Assembly: GCA_947627165.1 (NCBI GenBank)
Contig: CANQUZ010000004.1
Span: 1-34,860 of the forward strand
Direction of reading: 5' to 3'
From: an uncultured Roseburia sp.
GTDB taxonomy: Bacteria; Bacillota; Clostridia; Lachnospirales; Lachnospiraceae
Length of the DNA: 34,860 nt
The position numbers and the translations under genes are program-made. The notes below the pieces were generated by a model. It saw nothing but the letters and a program-made list of their open reading frames with translations. It searched no databases and was not told the DNA's origin. This document shows, piece after piece, positions 10,490 to 19,634 of the stretch (the stretch's first letter is position 1; every line of letters starts with the position of its first letter).

Positions 10490-11652
10490 TGTTTCAGTAT
10501 CACTGTTTAAATCCCATCGCCTCCATAGGGTTGGATTTATTTTCAGAGAATTATAAAAAAGTAGAAGAGATCAAAGATGCCGATGCAGTGCTGGTAAGAA
10601 GCGCTGCTATGCACGAGATGGAGCTGCCGGAAAAACTTTTGGCAGTTGCCAGGGCAGGAGCCGGCGTCAACAACATCCCGCTGGATAAATGCGCGGAAAA
10701 AGGCATCGTCGTATTCAACACGCCGGGGGCAAACGCCAACGGCGTCAAAGAGCTGGTGTTTGCCGGAATGTTATATGCTTCCAGAGATATCGTAGGGGGC
10801 ATCCAGTGGTGTTTAGAAAACCAGAATGATGAAAATATCGCAAAGACAGCGGAAAAGCAGAAGAAGAACTTTGCCGGAACGGAGATTGCCGGGAAGAAAT
10901 TAGGCGTTATCGGCCTTGGGGCCATTGGCGTATTAGTCGCCAATGCGGCGGTTCATATGGGCATGGAAGTCTATGGCTATGATCCTTATATCTCTGTTTC
11001 TGCAGCCTGGAACTTATCAAGGAGCGTGAAACATATCAGCAACGTGGAAGATATCTACCGTGAGTGCGACTACATCACCCTCCATGTGCCCCTGTTAGAT
11101 TCCACCAAAAAGATGATTAATACGGACGCTATCAAGTTGATGAAACCTACCGCCATTGTCTTAAACTTTGCGAGAGATTTATTGGTGGACGAAGAAGCGA
11201 TGGTGGATGCTTTGGCAGCGGGAAAAGTGTTCCGGTATGTATCCGATTTCCCGAACCCTACGACGGTTGGGGCAAAAGGCTGCATCGTGACCCCGCATTT
11301 GGGAGCTTCCACAGCGGAGTCTGAGGATAACTGCGCGATTATGGCGGTGCGTGAGATCCGCGACTATTTAGAAAACGGAAACATTATCCATTCCGTAAAC
11401 TTTCCGGACTGCAACATGGGTGCCTGCACCACGGCGGGAAGAATCGGGATTCTCCACCGCAATGAAAAGGGAATGTTAAGCCTCTACACAAAGCTTTTGG
11501 GAGATGCCGGCATTAACATTGACGGAATGGCGAATAAATCCAAAGGCGATTACGCTTATGCGCTGTTAGATGTAGACAGCCCGGTGACAGATGAAGTGAT
11601 TGAGAAATTAAACCATACCGAGGGCGTATTAAACGCACGTAAGATACAGTAA
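10489..11652 (+). CDS. serA: D-3-phosphoglycerate dehydrogenase (short, ACT-domain type)
   Basis: 387 aa; GAGVNNIPLDKCAEKGIVVFNTPGANANGVKEL, GVIGLGAIG Rossmann motif, TPHLGASTAESEDNCA, C-terminal ACT-like region. TAATG overlap with serC suggests translational coupling. Confidence 0.93.
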   Translation: MFQYHCLNPIASIGLDLFSENYKKVEEIKDADAVLVRSAAMHEMELPEKLLAVARAGAGVNNIPLDKCAEKGIVVFNTPGANANGVKELVFAGMLYASRDIVGGIQWCLENQNDENIAKTAEKQKKNFAGTEIAGKKLGVIGLGAIGVLVANAAVHMGMEVYGYDPYISVSAAWNLSRSVKHISNVEDIYRECDYITLHVPLLDSTKKMINTDAIKLMKPTAIVLNFARDLLVDEEAMVDALAAGKVFRYVSDFPNPTTVGAKGCIVTPHLGASTAESEDNCAIMAVREIRDYLENGNIIHSVNFPDCNMGACTTAGRIGILHRNEKGMLSLYTKLLGDAGINIDGMANKSKGDYAYALLDVDSPVTDEVIEKLNHTEGVLNARKIQ

Positions 11653-11681
11653 ATATTTCTGGGGGGGGGCGGGAAGGAAAG

Positions 11682-11719
11682 GGTGCCAAACATAAGCCTG
11701 ACAGCTTATCTTTGACACC
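11682..11719 (+). repeat. Imperfect inverted repeat / hairpin in the serA-DUF1015 gap
   Basis: GGTGCCAAACATAAGC (11682-11697) / GCTTATCTTTGACACC (11704-11719): 14 of 16 complementary, loop CTGACA, no T tract. Confidence 0.75.
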
Positions 11720-11725
11720 GCTTTG

Positions 11726-11814
11726 TGCCGAGAACGTCACAAATAAGCCCTTATCCGGCAAGAGGAACTGCATCGGCAGAGTTCTCTTGCGGTTCCTCGA
11801 AGGAATACGTTCTC
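11726..11814 (+). promoter_or_regulatory. Candidate structured 5' leader (multi-branched, alternative pairings) upstream of the DUF1015 gene
   Basis: GAGAACGT (11730-11737)/ACGTTCTC (11807-11814); GCAAGAG (11758-11764)/CTCTTGC (11784-11790); GAGGAAC (11762-11768)/GTTCCTC (11792-11798); TGCCGA (11726-11731)/TCGGCA (11773-11778). Ends 6 nt before the GGAG of the DUF1015 start. Confidence 0.45.
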
Positions 11815-11829
11815 AGAATGGAGATGAAA

Positions 11830-13080
11830 ATGGCGGATATCAGACCATTTATGAGCATCAGGCCAGTAAAAGGGAAGGCGGCAGAAATTGCAGCCCTCCC
11901 TTATGATGTTTATAATAGAAAAGAAGCGACGGAAGAAGTAAAAAGGCATCCGGAATCCTTTTTAAAGATTGACCGGGCGGAGACGGGACTTCCCCTCTCC
12001 GTAGATACCTATGATGATGCCGTGTACCAGAGAGCGCATGATTTGCTTTGGGGCATGGTGGAGGACGGCACGTTCGTTAAGGACAGCAAACGCCATTATT
12101 ATATTTATGAGCTGACCATGGATGGGAGGACCCAGACGGGAATTACTGCCTGTGCTTCCATTGACGACTACCTCAACGGCGTCATCAAGAAACATGAAAA
12201 CACCAGGGAAGAAAAAGAAATCGACCGTATCCGTCATGTGGATTCCTGCAATGCCCAGACGGGACCGATTTTTCTTGCCTACCGATCCAACCAGGCCATT
12301 AATGAAGTGGTGGAGCAGGTCAAGAAAGGGGAGCCAGAATACGATTTTACATCGGAGGACGGCGTCCGGCACCGGGTATTTGTAATTGAGGATGAGGCAA
12401 TGACAGAGACGGTGCGCAAGGCATTTGCCGGCATGGATAAAATTTATATTGCCGACGGCCATCACCGGGCGGCCTCTGCGGTAAAAGTAGGCTTGAAGCG
12501 ACGCAGCGAGCACCCGGATTATGACGGCAGCGAAGAGTTTCACTATTTTCTTTCCGTGTTATTTCCGGACGACCAGTTGATGATTATGGATTATAATCGA
12601 GTGGTCAAGGATTTAAACGGGGCGTCTGCCGGGGAATTTCTTGCGGAAGTGAAAAAACGCTTTGACGTGGCGGAGCTGACGGAACAGGCGGAAAAACGGC
12701 CGCAGGAAAAGGGCAGTTTTACCATGTATCTGGAGAAACACTGGTATTTATGCAAAATCAGGGAAGAAGATCGGGCGAAGGCGGCGGATGATCCGGTAAA
12801 AAGCTTAGATGTATCTTTGCTGCAGGAGTTATTGTTATCCCCGGTGTTAGGAATTGAAGACCCGAAAACAGATAGCAGGATTGATTTTGTGGGAGGCATC
12901 CGTGGAGTGGAGGAGTTAGTCCGCCGATGTGAGAGCGACTGCGCCGTGGCATTTGCCATGTACCCCACATCCATCGGGGAATTGTTTGATGTGGCGGACG
13001 CAGGACTGCTGATGCCGCCCAAATCCACCTGGTTTGAACCGAAGCTGCGCAGCGGGCTTTTCATTCATGCGTTGTCCTAA
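11830..13080 (+). CDS. DUF1015-family protein
   Basis: MADIRPFMSIRPVKGKAAEIAALPYDVYNRKEA...; IYIADGHHRAASA; SVLFPDDQLMIMDYNRVV; MYPTSIGELFDVADAGLLMPPKSTWFEPKLRSGLFIH, all DUF1015-like. Start at ATG 11830 (GGAG 11820-11823), not GTG 11725. Confidence 0.88.
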   Translation: MADIRPFMSIRPVKGKAAEIAALPYDVYNRKEATEEVKRHPESFLKIDRAETGLPLSVDTYDDAVYQRAHDLLWGMVEDGTFVKDSKRHYYIYELTMDGRTQTGITACASIDDYLNGVIKKHENTREEKEIDRIRHVDSCNAQTGPIFLAYRSNQAINEVVEQVKKGEPEYDFTSEDGVRHRVFVIEDEAMTETVRKAFAGMDKIYIADGHHRAASAVKVGLKRRSEHPDYDGSEEFHYFLSVLFPDDQLMIMDYNRVVKDLNGASAGEFLAEVKKRFDVAELTEQAEKRPQEKGSFTMYLEKHWYLCKIREEDRAKAADDPVKSLDVSLLQELLLSPVLGIEDPKTDSRIDFVGGIRGVEELVRRCESDCAVAFAMYPTSIGELFDVADAGLLMPPKSTWFEPKLRSGLFIHALS

Positions 13081-13227
13081 AGCAGGGATGCAGCTTCGTC
13101 AGGGCATCTGAAAACCATAGCGGAACGCTGAGGGAATCAGCATTATAAAATCAGTTTTTGCGCACGAAACAGCAAGTGTTTTGCGCTGGATGATTGCGAA
13201 AATTTACAGAAAAAAGGAGAAAAGAAA

Positions 13228-14172
13228 ATGGGAAATTTATGGCAGATCACAGGAATCCTGCCTGTAGCGGCGGCAGAGCCGTTTCCGAACGCCACAGAGG
13301 CGATGGAGGCGCTTAGCGGGGCGCAGGCGGGCCTGCAGGAGGTAGCCCATAATCCGGGGCTGATCCGTACCTGGCTGGAAGGGCTGGTGCCGGACTTGTT
13401 AAATTTTGCGCTGCAGATTGTGATTGCTCTCGCAGTATATGTGATTGGCGGAAGGATCATCCGTCTGATTGTCAAGATGGTGTCCCGCGCCATGGACAGA
13501 AAAAATACGGACGAAGGCGTGAAACAGTTTCTGCTTCCGCTGATGAAGTATTCACTCTATGTGATTTTAATCTTTCTGATTATGGGACTGTTTGGAATCG
13601 CCACAACCTCCGCGGTGGCAGTATTAGGATCAGCGGGCGTGGCGGTCGGACTTGCCTTGCAGGGAAGCCTTTCAAACTTTGCAGGCGGCGTTTTGATCCT
13701 GTTATTAAAGCCGTTCCGCGTGGGAGATTACATCATTGAGCATGGGGGAAATAAAGAGGGCGTTGTGTCAGAGATTTCTATTTTCTACACAAAACTTTTG
13801 ACCGGTGACAACAAGATGGTGGTGGTGCCGAACGGAGCGCTTTCAAACTGCAGCATTACAAATGCCTCCAATCTGGACAAGCGCAGGGTGGATATCACAG
13901 TCGGCATTTCTTATGAGGCGGATATCAAACAGGCGAAAGAAGCGCTGTTGCAGATGGCAAACGCAGATGTGGCAAAGCTTCCCGGCGAAGCGGCAGAGGT
14001 TTTTGTGGACAGTCTGGGGGACTTTGCGGTAAATATCGGGGTACGCATCTGGGTGGCGTCAGGCGATTACTGGACGGCAAAATGGCGCCTGACAGAAAAC
14101 ATTAAGGAAACTCTGGAAGCGCAGAATATCTCCATTCCCTATCCCCATATGGATGTGCAGATTCGGCAGTAA
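13228..14172 (+). CDS. Small-conductance mechanosensitive channel (MscS family)
   Basis: 314 aa; GSAGVAVGLALQGSLSNFAGGVLILLLKPFRVGDYI and VVVPNGALSNCSITNAS are MscS TM3/beta-domain hallmarks. Confidence 0.95.
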   Translation: MGNLWQITGILPVAAAEPFPNATEAMEALSGAQAGLQEVAHNPGLIRTWLEGLVPDLLNFALQIVIALAVYVIGGRIIRLIVKMVSRAMDRKNTDEGVKQFLLPLMKYSLYVILIFLIMGLFGIATTSAVAVLGSAGVAVGLALQGSLSNFAGGVLILLLKPFRVGDYIIEHGGNKEGVVSEISIFYTKLLTGDNKMVVVPNGALSNCSITNASNLDKRRVDITVGISYEADIKQAKEALLQMANADVAKLPGEAAEVFVDSLGDFAVNIGVRIWVASGDYWTAKWRLTENIKETLEAQNISIPYPHMDVQIRQ

Positions 14173-14224
14173 GGGCGGTTCCGGATGAATGGCTACGAGA
14201 AATAGAACAAAATGCCTAAAATTG

Positions 14225-14253
14225 TTGACAAAATTTGGGGCATATGTTAACAT
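14225..14253 (+). promoter_or_regulatory. Candidate sigmaA promoter for the cold-shock gene
   Basis: TTGACA (14225-14230), 17 nt, TAACAT (14248-14253). Confidence 0.45.
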
Positions 14254-14329
14254 TATACTCGGTAACAAGGCATAAGCTGGCAACAGCGTGTCAAACTAGA
14301 GTTTATATGTATTAGGAGGTTTTTAGGTT

Positions 14330-14533
14330 ATGCAGCAGGGAATTGTAAAATGGTTCAATGCAAAAAAAGGTTATGGATTTATTTCAGATGAGGAAGGGAA
14401 GGATGTGTTTGTACATTTCTCCGCTTTGAACATGGACGGGTTTAAAGAGTTAAAAGATGGAGAGAGAGTAGAATTTGAAGTGGCTGACGGTGCCAAAGGA
14501 CCGCAGGCGGCAAATGTTAACCGCATCGCATAA
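14330..14533 (+). CDS. Cold-shock domain protein (CspA family)
   Basis: 67 aa; [39 protein letters not shown] upstream. Confidence 0.97.
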   Translation: MQQGIVKWFNAKKGYGFISDEEGKDVFVHFSALNMDGFKELKDGERVEFEVADGAKGPQAANVNRIA

Positions 14534-14560
14534 AACAGAATAACGAATAAATACTAACCG

Positions 14561-14587
14561 AAAGAGGATGTGAGATACATCCTCTTT
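14561..14587 (+). terminator. Intrinsic terminator after the csp gene
   Basis: AAAGAGGATGT (14561-14571) / ACATCCTCTTT (14577-14587), perfect 11 bp, T-rich end. Confidence 0.85.
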
Positions 14588-14676
14588 TTTACCTTATTTT
14601 TCTATCCGAAATCTGTGCCGGAGCACAGCGTATTTTGATAAACCGCCGCCAATCAGCGGCAGAATGAGAGGAAATT

Positions 14677-17601
14677 ATGGAATTGAAACAATTAAGCGCC
14701 TATGAGGTGTTAGAGCAGCGTCCGTTAGGGGACATCAAATCCCAGGGATATTTGTTGCGCCACAAAAAAAGCGGGGCAAGGATTGCCGTCGTCGCCAATG
14801 AAGACGACAACAAAGTGTTTTATGTGGGATTTAAAACTCCGCCGGAGGATTCCACCGGTGTCCCCCATATCATTGAGCATACGGTGCTCTGCGGCTCAGA
14901 AAAGTATCCGGTGAAAGATCCCTTTGTGGAATTAGTCAAGGGTTCCTTAAACACATTTTTAAATGCCATGACTTGTCCGGAAAAAACCATTTACCCTGTG
15001 GCAAGCTGCAACGACAAAGACTTTCAGAATCTGATGAGCGTTTATATGGACGCTGTGTTTCACCCGAACATCTATCAATATGAGGAAATCTTTAAACAGG
15101 AAGGATGGCATTACGAATTAGAGGACGAGGATTCTCCGATTACCATCAACGGCGTGGTTTACAATGAGATGAAGGGGGCGTTTTCCTCTGCGGATGACGT
15201 GCTGCAGCATCAGATCTTAGCGTCCCTGTTTCCGGATACGTCCTACCGCAATGAATCCGGCGGGGATCCGGATCATATCCCGGATTTGACGTATGAAGAT
15301 TATTTGAATTTCCACAGAAAATACTATCATCCCTGCAATGCTTACATTTATCTTTACGGAGATATGGATGTGGAAGAGAAACTGCGCTGGATGGACGAGG
15401 AATACCTGTCCCACTACGAGGAAATTGAGGTGGATTCTGATATCCGCCTGCAGAAGCCTTTTGAGCGGCCCGTGGAAGTCTGCAAAAAATACCCCATCTC
15501 TTCTGGGGAGAGCGAGGAGGAAAACACCTACCTTTCCTATAATCTGGTGGTCGGCACAAGCTTAGACAAGCAGCTCAGCTTAGCTTTTGACGTGCTGGAT
15601 TATGCGCTGCTTAGCGCGTCGGGAGCGCCGTTAAAAAAAGCGCTGTTAAATGCAGGGATTGGAAAAGATATCGGCGGAGGATATGACAGCGGCACAAAAC
15701 AGCCTGTATTTTCCATTATCGCCAAAAATGCGGACGCTTCCCAGAAAGAGCAGTTTTTAGCGATTATCCGGGAAGTTTTAGAGCAGCAGGTAAAGCAGGG
15801 GCTGGATAAAAAAGCGCTGTTGGCGGGAATCAGCGGTTCTGAATTTCGCTACCGGGAGGCGGATTTTGGACAATTTCCAAAAGGTCTGCTCTATGGTCTT
15901 CAGTGCTTAGACAGCTGGCTTTATGACGACAGGAACCCGTTCCTTTATTTAGAGGAGCTGGAAACCTACCGCACCTTAAGGGAAAAGGTGGCTACAGATT
16001 ATTTTGAGCAGCTGATTTCGACCTATCTGTTGGAAAATCCCCATGCTTCCGTGGTAATCGTAGAGCCGGAAAAAGGCCTGAACGCCAAAAAAGAAGAAAA
16101 ACTGGCGGCAAAGTTGGCGGCCTATAAGGACAGCCTCTCGAAAGAGGAGATACAGAAGCTGATTGCGGATACGAAACATTTGAAAGAGTATCAGCAGGAA
16201 CCCTCTCCCAGGGAAGAATTAGAAAAAATCCCCATGCTTGAGCGCGGGGATATCAAGCGGGAGGCAGCGCCCCTTTACAATGAGAAGAAAGAGCGGGGAG
16301 GCATCCAGATCGTCCATCACAACCTGTTTTCCAACGGCATTGCCTATCTGCGGTTCCTGTTTGATATCCGGGATTTTGCAGTGGAGGACCTGCCTTATGT
16401 GGGGCTGTTAAAATCCGTGCTGGGCTATGTGGACACGGAACATTATGGATATGCGGAGCTGACAAATGAAATTAACCTTCATACAGGGGGGATTGGCAGC
16501 AGCCTCGGCGTCTATTCCCATGAAAAGAAGGAAGAGGATATGCAGGTAATGTTTGAGCTGAAAGCGAAAGTGCTGATGGAAGAACTGCCGGAAGCCATAA
16601 GGTTAGCGGGGGAAATCGTAAAAAATTCCAGACTTTCCGATGAAAAGCGCCTTCAGGAAATCGTGGGGCAGTTAAAATCCAGACTGCAGACAGCTTTTAG
16701 CAGCTCCGGGCACTCGACGGCGTCCCTGCGCGCCATGTCTTATTTTTCGAGGACGGCCTATTATTTAGAGGCGACGGCGGGAATTTTGTTTTACCAGACC
16801 ATAGCGGATATCGCGGAACACTTTGAGGAGAGAAAAGACGCCCTGATTGAGAAATTAGAGGCATTGATCCGACGGATTTTCACGCTGGACCGCATGACGG
16901 TGAGCGTTGTGTGCGGGGAGGCGGATTATCCGGCTGTTGAGCGGGAGTTAGAGCGCGCCAAAGAATTTCTCTATCCTTCCCAGGAAAGCGGCGGAAGGCT
17001 TTTGCCCCCCTTGTCCCTGGAAAAGAAAAACGAAGGCTTTATGGACGCCTCCCAGGTGCAGTATGTGGCAAGAGCGGGCAACTTTGCGCGCCACGGCTAT
17101 GCCTACCGCGGGACTCTCCGCATCCTGAAAGTCATTATGGGTTATGATTATCTCTGGATTAACGTCCGCGTCAAGGGAGGGGCCTACGGGTGTATGAATT
17201 CCTATATGAGGAACGGGGATTCCTGCTTTGTTTCGTTCCGTGACCCGAATCTGGAAAAGACCAACGAGGTTTACAACCATATCCCCGAATATCTGGAACA
17301 GTTCCAGGCCGACGAGCGGGATATGACAAAGTATATCATCGGCACTGTCAGCGATTTGGATACGCCGATGAATCCCTGCGCCAAAGGGGTAAGGTCTATG
17401 AATGCGCTGCTGTGCGGCGTAACGATGGAAGACCTCCAGAGAGAGCGCGACGAGATTTTAAACGCAACAGAGGAGGACATCCGGGGGCTGAAAGAGATGA
17501 TTGCCTCTGTCTTAGAGGAACAAAATCTCTGCGTCATAGGAAATGAAGAGACATTGAAAAACCAGAGACAGATGTTTGCACAGCTGAAAAATCTGTATTA
17601 G
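14677..17601 (+). CDS. M16C-family zinc metallopeptidase (PreP/Cym1-like)
   Basis: 974 aa; GVPHIIEHTVLCGSEKYPVKDPFVELVKGSLNTFLNAMTCPEKTIYPVAS, inverted zinc motif HxxEH, and YNEMKGA. Confidence 0.93.
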   Translation: MELKQLSAYEVLEQRPLGDIKSQGYLLRHKKSGARIAVVANEDDNKVFYVGFKTPPEDSTGVPHIIEHTVLCGSEKYPVKDPFVELVKGSLNTFLNAMTCPEKTIYPVASCNDKDFQNLMSVYMDAVFHPNIYQYEEIFKQEGWHYELEDEDSPITINGVVYNEMKGAFSSADDVLQHQILASLFPDTSYRNESGGDPDHIPDLTYEDYLNFHRKYYHPCNAYIYLYGDMDVEEKLRWMDEEYLSHYEEIEVDSDIRLQKPFERPVEVCKKYPISSGESEEENTYLSYNLVVGTSLDKQLSLAFDVLDYALLSASGAPLKKALLNAGIGKDIGGGYDSGTKQPVFSIIAKNADASQKEQFLAIIREVLEQQVKQGLDKKALLAGISGSEFRYREADFGQFPKGLLYGLQCLDSWLYDDRNPFLYLEELETYRTLREKVATDYFEQLISTYLLENPHASVVIVEPEKGLNAKKEEKLAAKLAAYKDSLSKEEIQKLIADTKHLKEYQQEPSPREELEKIPMLERGDIKREAAPLYNEKKERGGIQIVHHNLFSNGIAYLRFLFDIRDFAVEDLPYVGLLKSVLGYVDTEHYGYAELTNEINLHTGGIGSSLGVYSHEKKEEDMQVMFELKAKVLMEELPEAIRLAGEIVKNSRLSDEKRLQEIVGQLKSRLQTAFSSSGHSTASLRAMSYFSRTAYYLEATAGILFYQTIADIAEHFEERKDALIEKLEALIRRIFTLDRMTVSVVCGEADYPAVERELERAKEFLYPSQESGGRLLPPLSLEKKNEGFMDASQVQYVARAGNFARHGYAYRGTLRILKVIMGYDYLWINVRVKGGAYGCMNSYMRNGDSCFVSFRDPNLEKTNEVYNHIPEYLEQFQADERDMTKYIIGTVSDLDTPMNPCAKGVRSMNALLCGVTMEDLQRERDEILNATEEDIRGLKEMIASVLEEQNLCVIGNEETLKNQRQMFAQLKNLY

Positions 17602-17614
17602 AAACGGAGGATAC

Positions 17615-18520
17615 ATGAGCGATCATTTTAAATCGGGATTTGTCACCATTATCGGGCGTCCCAACGTGGGAAAATCAACCCTGATGAACCATTTAATCGG
17701 GCAGAAGATTGCCATCACGTCCAATAAACCCCAGACGACGAGAAACCGTATCCAGACCGTTTACACAGATATGGAGCGGGGGCAGATTGTCTTTTTGGAC
17801 ACCCCTGGCATCCATCAGGCAAAAAATAAGCTGGGAGAATATATGGTGAACGTAGCGGAGCGCACGTTAGAGGAAGTGGATGTGATCCTCTGGCTGGTCG
17901 AGCCGTCCAATTTCATCGGCGCGGGGGAACAGCATATCATAAAACGGCTTAAGAAAATAAAGACGCCGGTCATTCTTGTCATCAACAAAGTGGATACGGT
18001 CAGCCGTGATAAGATCTTGGAATTTATTGACACTTACCGCAAAGTCTATGACTTTGCGGAAATTGTGCCGGCGTCCGCCCTGAGAGGGGAAAATATGGAT
18101 ACCGTATTGGATCTGATTTTTCAATATCTGCCCTATGGGCCTCAGTTTTATGATGAGGAAACGATTACGGATCAGCCGGAGCGCGCCATCGTGGCTGAGA
18201 TTATCCGGGAAAAAGCCCTTCATGCTTTAGAGGATGAAATTCCCCACGGCATCGCCGTCTGCATTGATAAAATGAAGGAGCGCAGCGGGCAGCAGATCAT
18301 TGACATTGAGGCCACCATTGTTTGCGAGAGAGATTCCCACAAGGGAATTGTCATTGGAAAAGGCGGGGCGATGTTAAAGAAAATCGGCTCGAATGCCCGC
18401 TACGAGATAGAACGCCTGCTGGATTCGAAAGTGAATTTAAAGCTTTGGGTAAAAGTTAAAAAAGATTGGCGCGACAGCGATTCGATGATAAAGAATTTCG
18501 GCTATCGGGAAGAACGTTAA
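17615..18520 (+). CDS. era: GTPase Era
   Basis: 301 aa; GRPNVGKSTLMN, DTPGIHQAK, NKVD, KH-type GKGGAMLKKIG. Confidence 0.97.
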   Translation: MSDHFKSGFVTIIGRPNVGKSTLMNHLIGQKIAITSNKPQTTRNRIQTVYTDMERGQIVFLDTPGIHQAKNKLGEYMVNVAERTLEEVDVILWLVEPSNFIGAGEQHIIKRLKKIKTPVILVINKVDTVSRDKILEFIDTYRKVYDFAEIVPASALRGENMDTVLDLIFQYLPYGPQFYDEETITDQPERAIVAEIIREKALHALEDEIPHGIAVCIDKMKERSGQQIIDIEATIVCERDSHKGIVIGKGGAMLKKIGSNARYEIERLLDSKVNLKLWVKVKKDWRDSDSMIKNFGYREER

Positions 18521-18652
18521 GGGAACCGTTCAGACGCGCTGCCCTGCAGCCTTAAGAGCTTCCAATTTTTAGCTGGTATAGAGAATGGCGCCATCGGCAA
18601 TCCTATTCATAGGTTCTGGAAGAAACAAAGCGGGATGCAGGAGGGGATGCCA

Positions 18653-18841
18653 ATGGAGGAAGCCTGGATGAAATTTGAAGCGACAGGAAGCGTGATGGAT
18701 TACCTTAGGTTTAAGGAAATAGAAGCGGAAAAGATGCTGCGGCAGAATGGCGTTTGCATGGAATTAGGAAAAGAGCGGGATGGGACAGAATGTTTCAGTG
18801 ACCGGAATGGTCTTAAATGTGATGCCGATTGGCGATTATGA
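18653..18841 (+). CDS. YqzL-like small protein
   Basis: MEEAWMKFEATGSVMDYLRFKEIEAEKM resembles YqzL (W..F..TG....YL.[FY]KE); located between era and recO as in Bacillus; GGAGGGG upstream. Overlaps recO by 62 nt in another frame. Confidence 0.6.
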   Translation: MEEAWMKFEATGSVMDYLRFKEIEAEKMLRQNGVCMELGKERDGTECFSDRNGLKCDADWRL

Positions 18842-19568
18842 CAAAAGAATAACGCTGCTCACCAGGGAAAGAGGAAAGATCACAGCATTTGCCAGAGGGG
18901 CGAGACGCCCCAACAGCCAGTTTTTAGCTGCAGCGAATCCTTTTTCTTTTGGGGAGTTTGAACTGTTCGAGGGGAGAAGCTCCTACAATTTGATGAAAGC
19001 GTCGATTCAGAACTATTTCAGGGATTTGACGTCAGATTTTGAGGCTACATACTACGGATTTTACTTTTTGGAATTTGCAGAATATTATTGCCAGGAAAAC
19101 AATGACGAGCGGGAAATGTTAAAATTGTTGTACCAGTCCCTAAGAGCCCTTGGCAGCAGTTCCTTCGACAACCGGCTGGTGCGGTGCATCTTTGAGCTAA
19201 AGGCACTTGGAATCGAAGGGGAGGGACCGAATGTGTTCGCCTGCCTTTCGTGCGGGCAAAAAGAACACCTGCATTATTTTTTTACGGAAAAAGGGGGGAC
19301 CTGCTGCGATTCCTGCGGCGGGACGCTGGTAAAAGAGCAAGGGGGAGACGCCTTTTTATTGGAGGATTCCACGCTTTACGCGATGCAGTTTATTCTTTCT
19401 GGGAGAGTGGAAAAACTCTACACGTTTTCCGTCAGCGAGAAGGTGCTGAAACAGTTGGCGGATGTGTTAAACAGTTACCGGAAACGATATGTGGGCCATT
19501 CCTTTAAATCCCTTAAGATTTTAGAGGAATCTCCGCTTTTGGAGCACAGGGAGCATTTTAACAGTTGA
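18780..19568 (+). CDS. recO: DNA repair protein RecO
   Basis: 262 aa; N-terminal OB-like region VTGMVLNVMPIGDYDKRITLLTRERGKITAFARGARR; C-terminal CxxC pairs CLSC...CDSC. Confidence 0.92.
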   Translation: MGQNVSVTGMVLNVMPIGDYDKRITLLTRERGKITAFARGARRPNSQFLAAANPFSFGEFELFEGRSSYNLMKASIQNYFRDLTSDFEATYYGFYFLEFAEYYCQENNDEREMLKLLYQSLRALGSSSFDNRLVRCIFELKALGIEGEGPNVFACLSCGQKEHLHYFFTEKGGTCCDSCGGTLVKEQGGDAFLLEDSTLYAMQFILSGRVEKLYTFSVSEKVLKQLADVLNSYRKRYVGHSFKSLKILEESPLLEHREHFNS

Positions 19569-19593
19569 AATCGAGAGGTGAAGATAGTATAAT
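19565..19593 (+). promoter_or_regulatory. Strong candidate sigmaA promoter for lipoprotein-glyS
   Basis: TTGAAA (19565-19570), exactly 17 nt, TATAAT (19588-19593); the -35 overlaps the recO stop codon. Confidence 0.7.
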
Positions 19594-19634
19594 ATCAAAG
19601 ATTAACGGAAAGGACGAGGAGTGGGAAGATAGGG

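Noticed and set aside
11962-12543. 193-aa minus-strand ORF antisense to the DUF1015 gene
   Set aside because: Fully antisense to a conserved coding frame, no recognisable domain.
14611-14664. Two small hairpins (CTGTGC-CGGA-GCACAG; GCCGC-CAATCA-GCGGC) upstream of the M16C peptidase
   Set aside because: Short stems that occur often by chance; no supporting context.
15146-15559. 137-aa minus-strand ORF antisense to the M16C peptidase
   Set aside because: Shadow ORF; P/R/H-rich low-complexity translation.
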